From: Planctomycetaceae bacterium
Lineage (GTDB): Bacteria; Planctomycetota; Planctomycetia; Planctomycetales; Planctomycetaceae
Assembly (NCBI GenBank): GCA_018699955.1
Contig: JABISG010000075.1
Location: 1 to 64,000, forward strand
DNA: 64,000 nt
Reading direction: 5' to 3'
The stretch's first letter is position 1; each line of letters begins with the position of its first letter. The translations under genes were made by a program, and so were the position numbers. Under the pieces are notes generated by a model, which saw only the letters and a program-made list of their open reading frames with translations, had not been told where the DNA came from and ran no database searches. Below are positions 8,215 through 23,284 of the stretch, piece after piece.

Positions 8215-9438
8215 ATGTACTTCAAAGTTAGAGCCGTCGCGGCTCTTGCACTGACTCTGTCAATTGTTGCAGGCGTTTGCCAAGCCGATCCGGGAACGCC
8301 GGCGCAACAGTACTCTGCGCTTCTCAAAGAATACCGACCCGTGAGCGCCGGTATGCGGAAGGCCAAGACCGATCTGGAACGCAAGACAGCCGTCGCGCAG
8401 ATCGGTGCATATGCGCCGAGATTCTTGGAGCTGGCTAAAAAATATTCCAAAGATCCGATTGCTCTGACCGCTCTGAAACAGGCGGTCCAGGCCGTGGGGA
8501 CTGCAGATTCGGCCGCACAGATCACCTGGGAAACCAATCGCTCGGAATTCCCGGTGAGAGTTCGCGACGATGCGGCCGCAAATACGGTCGCACTTGTGCT
8601 ACGTGATCGTCTCACGAGTGACAAGATCAACCCGATTCTCGACCGGATGCGGTACGGTTACCGGATGGAATATGCAAAGTGTTTGCGCACCGTTCTGGAG
8701 AAGAACCCCCATCGGGACGTCCAGGCGATGGCCTGCCTTTCGTTGGCTCAGTTTCTCAACGACCGCTTGCGGATGCTTCGGCTCACCGAAGATCGCCCGG
8801 AATTGGCCAAACAATATGCGGCCGTCTTCGGCAAGAACTACCTGCCGCAACTCCAACGAATCGGGCAAGCCAAACTTGCCGTGCAAGTCGAAACCTTATT
8901 CGAGTGGGCCGCCGAAGATTACGGTGACGTGAAGATTCGCGTTGGTACGGTGGGCGAACGGGCCAAGTCGGAGTTGTACAACATCCGTCATCTCTCGGTC
9001 GGTAAGGTGGCACCGAATATGGCAGGCAAAGATCAGGACGGCAAGCAGTTCCAGTTGAGCGACTATCGCGGCAAGGTGGTGTTGCTCTATTTCTGGAGCG
9101 AATTCTGACTCACCTGACGGACCACATGGTCACACGGGCGGTCGCTCGTTACGAATTTGAAAGACAAGCCGTTCGCCCTCGTCGGCGTTAATTCCTGGCC
9201 CCACGAACCGGGTGAACTCAAGAAAGTGATGACCAAAGAGAAGCTCAATTGGCGATCGTTCGACGGCGACGATGCCATCAACCGCCAATGGAATTCCCTC
9301 GCCACACCGGCGTTCTACATCGTCGATCACACCGGGACGATTCGGCGCAAGTGGGTGGGAAAGCCGGGCGAGAAGCCCATCGACGCTGCCCTGGAAAAAC
9401 TGATTCGAGTGGCGGAAGAAGCGGCGTCAACCCGATAA
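8215..9438 (+). CDS. Probable thioredoxin-like (TlpA/redoxin) selenoprotein with a UxxU motif
   Basis: Read through two in-frame TGA codons (9106-9108 and 9115-9117), this gene gives a 407-residue secreted protein. It has a signal peptide (MYFKVRAVAALALTLSIVAG), a helical region to about residue 270, and a redoxin domain. The domain begins VGKVAPNMAGKDQDGKQF, continues with GKVVLLYFWSEF, then TGA-Leu-Thr-TGA, and carries on in the same frame with RTTWSHGRSLVTNLKDKPF and ALVGVNSW, then TPAFYIVDHTGTIRRKW. In TlpA-like relatives the two TGA positions are the redox cysteines of CxxC (residues 298 and 301 here). The downstream sequence is fully domain-like with no shift. Selenocysteine at both positions explains this best. 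The alternative is a pseudogene with two stop mutations at exactly those codons. Sec machinery was not found in the window. Confidence 0.75.
9106..9148 (+). promoter_or_regulatory. Possible recoding region: two TGA codons with a downstream hairpin
   Basis: TGA lies at 9106-9108 and 9115-9117. GACC-ACAT-GGTC at 9120-9131 can pair as a small hairpin, and GGUC falls 23-26 nt from the first TGA. That is close to where the loop GGUC lies in the E. coli fdhF SECIS. I could not find a long, convincing stem by eye, so the SECIS assignment is weak. Confidence 0.35.
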
Positions 9439-9752
9439 ACCGGAAACGCGTCGGCAGCGATTTCACCTTGGGGTGCGCCGTATGAGGACAAATCGTACAT
9501 CGGCTGGGAACGAGCAGGCTCGAACCCTTCGCCTACAGCCGACTCGATCTGCCACAGCGGATAGAACAGCAATCGGAGCATCCAATGTTTCCGAAACCCG
9601 GTATTGGTTCTGGGTGACACGAAGTAGTAATACGTAGTGTTGTAACTTCGGGCAGTCGATATCGCCGGTCGTGAAATCGCAATGAAAGACGTGACGTAGA
9701 CAAGTAGCACAGCAGAAAGACCGACGATCAATATCCGCTGTTTCCGCGTCAT
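9327..9752 (-). CDS. Small membrane protein ORF, uncertain 3' end
   Basis: The ATG lies 12 nt downstream of the histidine kinase stop on the same strand. The N-terminus is a clear membrane anchor (MTRKQRILIVGLSAVLLVYV), followed by an aromatic-rich stretch SYNTTYYYFVSPRTNTGFRK. The last 35 or so residues are antisense to the 3' end of the redoxin gene and look like noise, so the gene may be truncated or may have been fused onto that sequence. I do not recognise a family. Its proximity suggests co-transcription with the kinase. Confidence 0.45.
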   Translation of the reverse strand: MTRKQRILIVGLSAVLLVYVTSFIAISRPAISTARSYNTTYYYFVSPRTNTGFRKHWMLRLLFYPLWQIESAVGEGFEPARSQPMYDLSSYGAPQGEIAADAFPVYRVDAASSATRISFSRAASMGFSPGFPTHLRRIVPV

Positions 9753-9764
9753 GTGGAAGCACCC

Positions 9765-11531
9765 TCAAGCGGCGTTTTCGTCCTGCGGGTCTTCCTCAAC
9801 GGTTGTGTCGGGCAAGGGGTCGTTCAGGCCGCGTAGCGGCGCGGTGGCGTGTCCGAGGAACTCGGTGTCGAGACCGGCGGGGGGTGGATCAAATTGCATT
9901 GGCAGACGGACCCGGAAGGTGCTTCCTTTGCCGAATTCACTTTCAAGATGCAGTTCGCCGCCCAACAACTTTGTTAGCTCCTTGACGATCGATAATCCCA
10001 GCCCGGTTCCACCGTAGACGCGCGTCATGGTGTCGTGTTGGCCGGGGGCCGCTTTCCCCTGACGAAACTTCTCGAAAATCGTTGCCTGATCTTCCAACGC
10101 GATGCCGATGCCGGTGTCTTCAACAATCAGTTCAAGCAATTCGTCGTCGACTTTGTCAGCACGAACCTGAACGCGACCGCCTTCCGGGGTGAACTTGACG
10201 GCATTTGAGAGCAGGTTGTTGAGAATCTGCTGCAACTTGCCGGGGTCCTGAAAAATGGGAGGCAACTGGGAATCGATGGCGCAGGAAAGTTCAATGTTCT
10301 TCTTCAAGGCCATCGGTGTGATCGAGTCGGCCTGCCGTTGGACCAGATCGTCGAGGGAGAACTCAACAATCTGCAAAGCCATCTTACCGCTTTCGATCTT
10401 CGCCAGATCGAGCAGGTCGTTAATCAGCATCATCAATTCGCGGCCCGAGTTCTGAATGTTTTCGACGAACCGCTTTTGTTTGTCGGTCAGGTTTTCCGCA
10501 CCCGCGACGATATCGCTGAAACCAAGAATGCTGTTGAGCGGTGTCCGCAACTCGTGGCTCATGGTGGCCAGGAATTCGTCCTTCAGTTTGTTCATTTCAT
10601 AAAGGCGAAGGTTGACGTGGGCGAGTTCATCGACCTTGCCATCGAGGTCATCGTTCACTTCCCGTAGTTCATCCTGCACAGTGGTGAGGTGGCGCAGCAT
10701 GCGGTTGAACGCATGGCTTAACTCCTCAAATTCGTCGCCCGTCCGGATGTCGGCCCGCAAGTCGAGCATGCCGCGAGCGATCTTGTCGCTGACATCTTTG
10801 AGGTGCAGCACCGGCTTGACGATGACGTAGCGGACAATCGCGTAGACCGCCAGCATGGCCAGCACTGTTGTCACAATGGCCGTCGTCCACAAGACGGCGT
10901 TATTGATCGCCAGCACGCTCTGGGTCTTCTGCAAAGGCAGCGTCAGTTTCACCATGCCGATCAATTCGTCGTTTTCCAAACCGGCTTCGTCACGATGCGC
11001 GTGGCAGTTTCGGCACGACTCGACGAGGACAACCGGCGCGTAATAGTTGTATTCGTTTGCGCCGGCGACAAGGTCGATCACCTCCGGCTCTTTGTCCTTC
11101 AGACGCGCAAGAATCGACTGCTCGTGCTCGTCCAACGGATAAAGGGCGTGCTGCGTTTCGTCGTCGATCGATGCGGAATCGTTCGATGCCGGTTTGCTTT
11201 CATCGACTTTGGTCGAACGGACACGCGCGCGGTACAGAATGCCGCCGAGGTTTTTCATGTCGGCCGGCTTCAAGTCGTCGTTCAACGATTGCAGTTGCGT
11301 CTTTCGGTCTTCGTCACCTTCCAGCCACTCCCAATGTTTCCGGGCGACAACCGATGGAATCATCAGTCGAGCCATCGTCTTGTTTTGTTCTTCCACCAGT
11401 GTTGCGTTGAGTCGCGCGTAGATATAAAAACTGCCGCTGATCAACAGCATCAGCCCGCTGCCGAACAGAAAGCGGCACTTGCGCTCCAAGCTGGTTTCAC
11501 CCAACAGCTTTTTGACGGTGCGGTACGACAT
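9765..11531 (-). CDS. Sensor histidine kinase with a CxxCH-containing periplasmic domain
   Basis: This 588-residue kinase has an N-terminal transmembrane segment (about 24-42) and a periplasmic domain with VESCRNCHAHRD, a CxxCH haem c signature typical of Tll0287-like/DUF3365 sensors. A second membrane segment (ALWTTAIVTTVLAMLAVYAI) follows, then a HAMP domain, HisKA with the phospho-acceptor ATMSHELRTPLNSILG, and an ATPase domain with NLLSNAVKFTPEG (N box), VEDTGIGI (G1) and GGTGLGLSIVKEL (G2). It lacks a receiver domain and no response regulator is adjacent, so the partner is encoded elsewhere. The haem site suggests redox or gas sensing, which is an inference. Confidence 0.88.
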   Translation of the reverse strand: MSYRTVKKLLGETSLERKCRFLFGSGLMLLISGSFYIYARLNATLVEEQNKTMARLMIPSVVARKHWEWLEGDEDRKTQLQSLNDDLKPADMKNLGGILYRARVRSTKVDESKPASNDSASIDDETQHALYPLDEHEQSILARLKDKEPEVIDLVAGANEYNYYAPVVLVESCRNCHAHRDEAGLENDELIGMVKLTLPLQKTQSVLAINNAVLWTTAIVTTVLAMLAVYAIVRYVIVKPVLHLKDVSDKIARGMLDLRADIRTGDEFEELSHAFNRMLRHLTTVQDELREVNDDLDGKVDELAHVNLRLYEMNKLKDEFLATMSHELRTPLNSILGFSDIVAGAENLTDKQKRFVENIQNSGRELMMLINDLLDLAKIESGKMALQIVEFSLDDLVQRQADSITPMALKKNIELSCAIDSQLPPIFQDPGKLQQILNNLLSNAVKFTPEGGRVQVRADKVDDELLELIVEDTGIGIALEDQATIFEKFRQGKAAPGQHDTMTRVYGGTGLGLSIVKELTKLLGGELHLESEFGKGSTFRVRLPMQFDPPPAGLDTEFLGHATAPLRGLNDPLPDTTVEEDPQDENAA

Positions 11532-11623
11532 GGGGCGTTCAGAATCAAACGGTCGAGGTTTTAACGGTAGCGCAAACAGACGCTACGTGAAGCTTATGAA
11601 CTTGAGTGATTGGCCGCGATAGC

Positions 11624-11686
11624 AACCCGAAGCGTAAGCGAGGAATTCTGCGAATTGCGAATTCGTTCTCGCTTACGCTTCGGGTT
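11624..11686. repeat. 19-bp perfect inverted repeat (AACCCGAAGCGTAAGCGAG)
   Basis: Left arm AACCCGAAGCGTAAGCGAG at 11624-11642 and its exact reverse complement at 11668-11686 surround a 25-nt centre rich in GAATTC. It lies between mutM and the histidine kinase gene. A related but different palindrome (GAAGCGCAAGCGAAGG) lies at 43878-43936. Confidence 0.8.
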
Positions 11687-11706
11687 ACGATTATTCGATC
11701 CGGTCT

Positions 11707-12549
11707 CTATTTTCGTTGACACGCCGGGCAAAAGAAAGTCGATCGCTGATTCTGCACAATGCGAACGATGTGAGTCTTGCTGCAGGTCGGACAGCGTTCG
11801 TCGTCACGGGCGTAAACGCGGTGCTGATTCTGGTAGCCGCCGTCTTGATTCAAGGCATTGCGATACGTGCCGTCGCCTAATGTTGAACCTTCGGCGCGAA
11901 TCGCCTCTGTTAATACATGGCGAACCGTATCGGCCAGCCGGCGAATCTGCCGCGGCTTCAATTGATTAGCGGGACATTCCGGGTGAATTCGTGCCATGTG
12001 CAGGATTTCGCTGGCGTACAGGTTGCCAATGCCGGCGACGAGTTTCTGATCGAGCAGGGCCGGCTTGATGGCGCGACTGGTTCGCGAACACTGCTGGCGC
12101 CATTCGGCTTCGTTGATTGCAAGCGCGTCCGGTCCGAGTCGCGACGGTCCGAGTTTCTCTAACATTTCGTCTTTGGAGAGCAACCGAATCGTTCCCAACC
12201 CGCGACGGTCCCAAAACCATAGGGACGAATACTGTCCGGCTCCCGCGAGTTGCCACTCGAATCGCAAGTGACCGCGATCCGGCGGATCGGACAGCAGCGT
12301 TATGCCGGTCATCCGGGGTTCGATGACGAACGAGTCACCTGTCGATAACTCCAGCACCACCCGCTTCCCAATGCGGTGGACTTTGCTGATGACGCTTCCG
12401 ACCACACGCCGCGAGATGCTGCGGACGCCCGGCTCGATGAGCATCGGCTTGCACGAGCAACGGCAACGGCGGGTCGCTGTGATTTCGCGCCCTGCAATGT
12501 GCGGCCGGATGCCCCGGACCATCGTCTCCACCTCCGGCAATTCCGGCAC
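11707..12549 (-). CDS. mutM: Formamidopyrimidine-DNA glycosylase
   Basis: Fpg/MutM removes oxidised purines such as 8-oxoguanine and nicks the abasic site. The N-terminus MPELPEVETMVRGIRPHI carries the catalytic Pro2 and Glu3. The helix-two-turn-helix region contains LDQKLVAGIGNLYASEILH, and the C-terminal zinc finger is CPTCSKTHIVRIVQNQRST then CPACQRK, with four cysteines. The length of 280 residues is standard. Confidence 0.95.
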   Translation of the reverse strand: MPELPEVETMVRGIRPHIAGREITATRRCRCSCKPMLIEPGVRSISRRVVGSVISKVHRIGKRVVLELSTGDSFVIEPRMTGITLLSDPPDRGHLRFEWQLAGAGQYSSLWFWDRRGLGTIRLLSKDEMLEKLGPSRLGPDALAINEAEWRQQCSRTSRAIKPALLDQKLVAGIGNLYASEILHMARIHPECPANQLKPRQIRRLADTVRHVLTEAIRAEGSTLGDGTYRNALNQDGGYQNQHRVYARDDERCPTCSKTHIVRIVQNQRSTFFCPACQRK

Positions 12550-13024
12550 CGTCTCGTCCCCTCAATTAGTGGATTCCTGCAGTAAATTCGATGAATTCAA
12601 CGAAAAATCGCGATTAGGACAGTTTCGTCCGTTGAACCTCGCGACGGTCTTGCGTTTTACCCAGAAAGTGTCAGTTGTTTCGATGCTAGCCCCATCGCGG
12701 GACCGGCAGACGCATTCTACCGACTGTTTGCGTTCTGTTGACCGCACCAGTCCTGAAAACTGGGGACTTTCAGATTTCCTGAAATGTGCTTGACGTAGGC
12801 ATAATAGGGGACGATGCTAGTAAATAGCGGACGCTCTCGTCCGGCAAGCTCGGTTGCTGCCGGTTGTATGGGCAATGCAGAGCAAATCTGCCGAGTGTGC
12901 GGGTTCTAAAACCTGTGCGGTCGGTTTCAGGAAGTTCGTTCGAGATCAATCAACGTCAATTACCGACGCGGTTTTCGCGGGCCTGGATGTGCGCGATTCG
13001 CAATCACAGGCAAAGGAGACGGAT
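12550..13024. other. Intergenic region upstream of the DUF1598 gene
   Basis: This 475-nt divergent region separates mutM (minus) from the DUF1598 gene (plus). It has no convincing coding sequence. An AAAGGAG ribosome binding site lies near its end (about 13012-13019). No clear promoter pair was seen. Confidence 0.5.
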
Positions 13025-14965
13025 ATGTCGAGGCAGACCCGAGGTGTTTCCAACCAAGCCAGCCGCAGTCGGTCAAAATCGGCGTTGATGCCGGTCATGG
13101 CAGCCGTCGGCTTGTTCGCCGTCGTTCTCGGCGCGGCTTTCTATGTGGCCAGCCAGTCCAATTCCCCGGAAGCACCGGGTGAAACGGCTCTGACCCAGCC
13201 CCAAACACCAACGCCGACGCCCGCCACGGAAGCGGTCGCACCGCAGACATCGACGGCCGCAAATGAAGTACCAACACCTGAGGTCGAAGTTGCGACAGCC
13301 GCGCCGCAGTCCGAAGCGATTCAATCGCCGCGCGATCTGGTCGAAGCCCAACTCGCATCCGGCGAATTCGGCCCGGCAATGCAAACGGCAAATGCCGTCG
13401 TCGATTTGAGCGAGCAGGCCCAACTGTTCCAACTCATTTCTGACGCCCAACTGGAAGCCGGCGATTTCGACGGTTCGCTCACAGCCATCCGCCGAATTTC
13501 AATTCCGCAGGAACAGGCCAGTGCACGAAGTCGCCGAGCCACAAGCCAGGCACTCGCCGGCGGTGGTGCCCAAGCCGACTTCGATTCGCTGATCGAACTC
13601 ATTCAGCAGGAAACCAGCGGTCCGTGGATGGAAGTTGACGGAACCGGCGGAACCATCAGCGAATACGAAACGGGTGTCCGCGTCGATCCCAACGGCATGC
13701 TTCACCGGTTGACCAAAGAGGAACAGACCAACCGTCTCCAACAACTGGGAAATCTGGCACGGGTCGCCGACCTGAATGAAGACATGGCCAGCGCCAGCGG
13801 ATTGCGGCTCGTTTCGCTGACCCGCCTTGAACGCGAAGTCTCGCGACGGTTGGCAGCCGGCGAACCGGTCGTCTCCACCATGAAACATCTGGCCGGCCTC
13901 TCTTCAGTCCAATACGTCTTCGTCTATCCCGATTCGGGCGAAATCGTCATCGGCGGTCCGGCAGAAGGCTGGCAGTACGATGCACGCGGTTTGCCCCGTG
14001 GAACCGAAAGCGGCCGACCGACATTGCAACTCGACGATCTTGTAACCGTCCTGCGAACATTCGCCGGCGGCGGAGAAGGCTTCTTTAACTGCCTCATCGT
14101 TCCCCGTCAGGAGAACATGAAGGCGTTAGAAGCACATGTTGCCAAGTCGAACAAACGCGGTCCGCTACCGGCCGGTGCAGCCGTCCGAAACTGGGTTCAG
14201 CGGCTGGAAAACCTGCTGGGCGAACAGGATGTCGTCGTCAACGGCATTCCGCTCGACTCGCGAGCCGCTCGCGTCATCGTCGAAGCCGACTATCGCATGA
14301 AGCTCATCGGTATCGACCGCCTCAACGGTGGCGACATCGAAAGCTATTTCGATCTGTTGCCGAAAACCGGAGAAGCCGGTGCCAACGCGACCATTGGACT
14401 TCGCTGGTGGATGCAGATGAAATACGACGCCGTGCTGCACAGTGCGGATCGCAACGTGTTTGAAGTGCAGGGTTCGTCGGTGCAATGTCTGTCGGAAGAC
14501 GAAAAGATCACTGCCGACGGCAAACGCATTCACACCGGAAAATCCAGTCCGACAAACCGCCTGTTCGCTCAGGAGTTCACCAACAAGTACGCACAGTTGG
14601 CCCAGGGCGATGTCGCCTTCGCCGACCTTCAGAACGTGATGGACCTGTCGCTGGTGGCCGCGCTCATTAGTCACGAGCAACTGGACGACCGGGCCGATTG
14701 GAAACTCGGCGTGTTCGGCATGGGCGGCGAATACAAGACGGCCCGCTTCGAGCCGCCAAAAACCGTCCCATCGGTCGCGAAGCACCGCGTCTACAATGGC
14801 AAAGACATTGTCGTGCAGGTTGCCGGTGGTGTTCGGGCCGACCTGATGGCGGTTGTGAAGGACAACAGCATCGTCCGCATGTCACCGCGGCTCGACAGCG
14901 TTTCCGCACGCGGCAAAGCCCCGCAGTTGCCCCACGGCCGCTGGTGGTGGGACGCCGTCAAATAA
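13025..14965 (+). CDS. DUF1598 family membrane-anchored protein
   Basis: The ATG at 13025 follows an AAAGGAG ribosome binding site and is preferred to an upstream in-frame start at 12854. The protein has 646 residues, a short basic N-terminus and one membrane helix (PVMAAVGLFAVVLGAAFYVA, about 22-41). A Thr/Pro/Ala-rich linker follows, then a repeat-like helical segment and a large globular region that I assign to DUF1598, a family found mainly in planctomycetes. The function is unknown. A strong terminator follows directly. Confidence 0.75.
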   Translation: MSRQTRGVSNQASRSRSKSALMPVMAAVGLFAVVLGAAFYVASQSNSPEAPGETALTQPQTPTPTPATEAVAPQTSTAANEVPTPEVEVATAAPQSEAIQSPRDLVEAQLASGEFGPAMQTANAVVDLSEQAQLFQLISDAQLEAGDFDGSLTAIRRISIPQEQASARSRRATSQALAGGGAQADFDSLIELIQQETSGPWMEVDGTGGTISEYETGVRVDPNGMLHRLTKEEQTNRLQQLGNLARVADLNEDMASASGLRLVSLTRLEREVSRRLAAGEPVVSTMKHLAGLSSVQYVFVYPDSGEIVIGGPAEGWQYDARGLPRGTESGRPTLQLDDLVTVLRTFAGGGEGFFNCLIVPRQENMKALEAHVAKSNKRGPLPAGAAVRNWVQRLENLLGEQDVVVNGIPLDSRAARVIVEADYRMKLIGIDRLNGGDIESYFDLLPKTGEAGANATIGLRWWMQMKYDAVLHSADRNVFEVQGSSVQCLSEDEKITADGKRIHTGKSSPTNRLFAQEFTNKYAQLAQGDVAFADLQNVMDLSLVAALISHEQLDDRADWKLGVFGMGGEYKTARFEPPKTVPSVAKHRVYNGKDIVVQVAGGVRADLMAVVKDNSIVRMSPRLDSVSARGKAPQLPHGRWWWDAVK

Positions 14966-14996
14966 GCGACACGCTTTCAATATTCAATGATCAACC

Positions 14997-15032
14997 AACG
15001 GCCGCGACGATTTTCGTCGCGGCCGTTTTTTT
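14997..15032 (+). terminator. Rho-independent terminator of the DUF1598 gene
   Basis: AACGGCCGCGACGA-TTT-TCGTCGCGGCCGTT forms a perfect 14-bp stem with a small loop and is followed by a T run. It lies 32 nt after the stop codon. Confidence 0.9.
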
Positions 15033-15152
15033 GTTGATCCAGATCACAATTGTCGGTGGGCTGGGAAATTTTCCGGAAATCTCGGTATTCTGTGAAGTTA
15101 GACCGCCCACCGGACGAATTTCATCCGCCTATTAGGCTGACCGGAAAACTCG

Positions 15153-15746
15153 ATGGCCGCTGACGACTCGACTGCAGAGCTGACCGAACTCATCGAGCGA
15201 GCACGGGATGGTGACGAAGATGCGTTGGGCCGGATTCTGCAAAACCATCGCGACTGGTTGCGCGTCGCCGCCGAAAAAGAACTCGATGGGCCATTGGCAG
15301 CCAGAGTCGATGCGTCCGACGTCATTCAGCAGACGTTCCTGTCGGCCTGCAATCAAATCGGACAGTTTCAAGGCGGGACGAACGCCGAGTTCGCGGCCTG
15401 GCTCGGAAAAATCCACGAACGCAACATCCAAGATGCCGTCCGCCAACACGTGGCCGCCCAAAAACGCAGCATCGATCGGGAAGAGCCGGCAAATATTCAG
15501 CAAGCAGCTGTCGATCGTGACGCATCGACTCCCAGCCAACGTGCCATTCGAGATGAGCAGACGCTTCGTCTGTCAGAGATTCTCGACAGGCTTCCAGCTG
15601 ACCAGGCGGAAGCGGTTCGCCTGCGGCACCTCGAAGGAAGGTCGTTGGCACAAATCGCCGCGCAGATGTCGAAGTCGAACGATGCCGTCGCGTCACTGTT
15701 GAAACGCGGTGTCGCGAATCTGAGAAAACAGGCCTCGGAATTCTGA
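15153..15746 (+). CDS. ECF-type RNA polymerase sigma factor
   Basis: This 197-residue sigma-70 family protein has region 2 at about 10-95 (LIERARDGDEDALGRIL, DASDVIQQTFLSA) and region 4 at about 135-190 (LPADQAEAVRLRHLEGRS, the helix-turn-helix LAQIAAQMSKSNDAVASLLKR). It lies 53 nt upstream of the giant protein kinase gene. Adjacent ECF sigma and Ser/Thr kinase genes are a recurrent planctomycete arrangement, so the kinase may control this sigma factor. Confidence 0.88.
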   Translation: MAADDSTAELTELIERARDGDEDALGRILQNHRDWLRVAAEKELDGPLAARVDASDVIQQTFLSACNQIGQFQGGTNAEFAAWLGKIHERNIQDAVRQHVAAQKRSIDREEPANIQQAAVDRDASTPSQRAIRDEQTLRLSEILDRLPADQAEAVRLRHLEGRSLAQIAAQMSKSNDAVASLLKRGVANLRKQASEF

Positions 15747-15799
15747 CGGAACTGGATGCACATAAGGCACCAAAATTAAACCATCGCGGGCAGTTTCCT

Positions 15800-22441
<6,642 letters not shown>

Positions 22442-22628
22442 ACAGCTGACATGAGGCATCAGAAAGCAACGCCGAAGTATGCTCCACTCGGCAATTCTCG
22501 TGATTTCACCGATTGACTCACTGCAGACTGTCGATAATAATTGGGTACAGCGACATTCGCTGGAAAAGGAATGAACCACATGGGGTTCATTTGCGTTTTG
22601 TCTTTTGGCGGTGAAGACTGCCGGAAAG

Positions 22629-22982
<354 letters not shown>

Positions 22983-22985
22983 CTC

Positions 22986-23021
22986 AAAAGCCGTTTGCGA
23001 GAGATCGCAAACGGCTTTTTT
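22986..23021 (+). terminator. Rho-independent terminator of tmRNA
   Basis: AAAAGCCGTTTGCGA-GAGA-TCGCAAACGGCTTTTTT is a perfect hairpin with a T run, beginning 4 nt after the tmRNA 3' end. The following 260 nt up to the next start codon show no gene. Confidence 0.92.
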
Positions 23022-23284
23022 CATGGGCTGACGATTAAATCTTAACGTCGTTCGCCTCTCGAAATGACCGCGACTCAAGTCGATGGCCATTTCGGGCGTG
23101 GAAGATTCTTGCTGGTCGTTTGCCGGCACATTTCGGCCGCCTTATCCCATCCTTTCAGCCAGTTTTGTTTACTCAACTCGCCCGCAGCAATGTTTGCTGA
23201 ACCAAGCGGTTGAAACCAGTAGTGGGTATACTGGGAAGAGCGGCAAAGTGAATTCCGACCATGCAACCGAGAAACGAATATCTG

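Noticed and set aside
9108-9157. Frameshifted pseudogene in the redoxin gene
   Set aside because: The upstream and downstream parts are in the same frame; only two TGA codons interrupt, both at CxxC positions.
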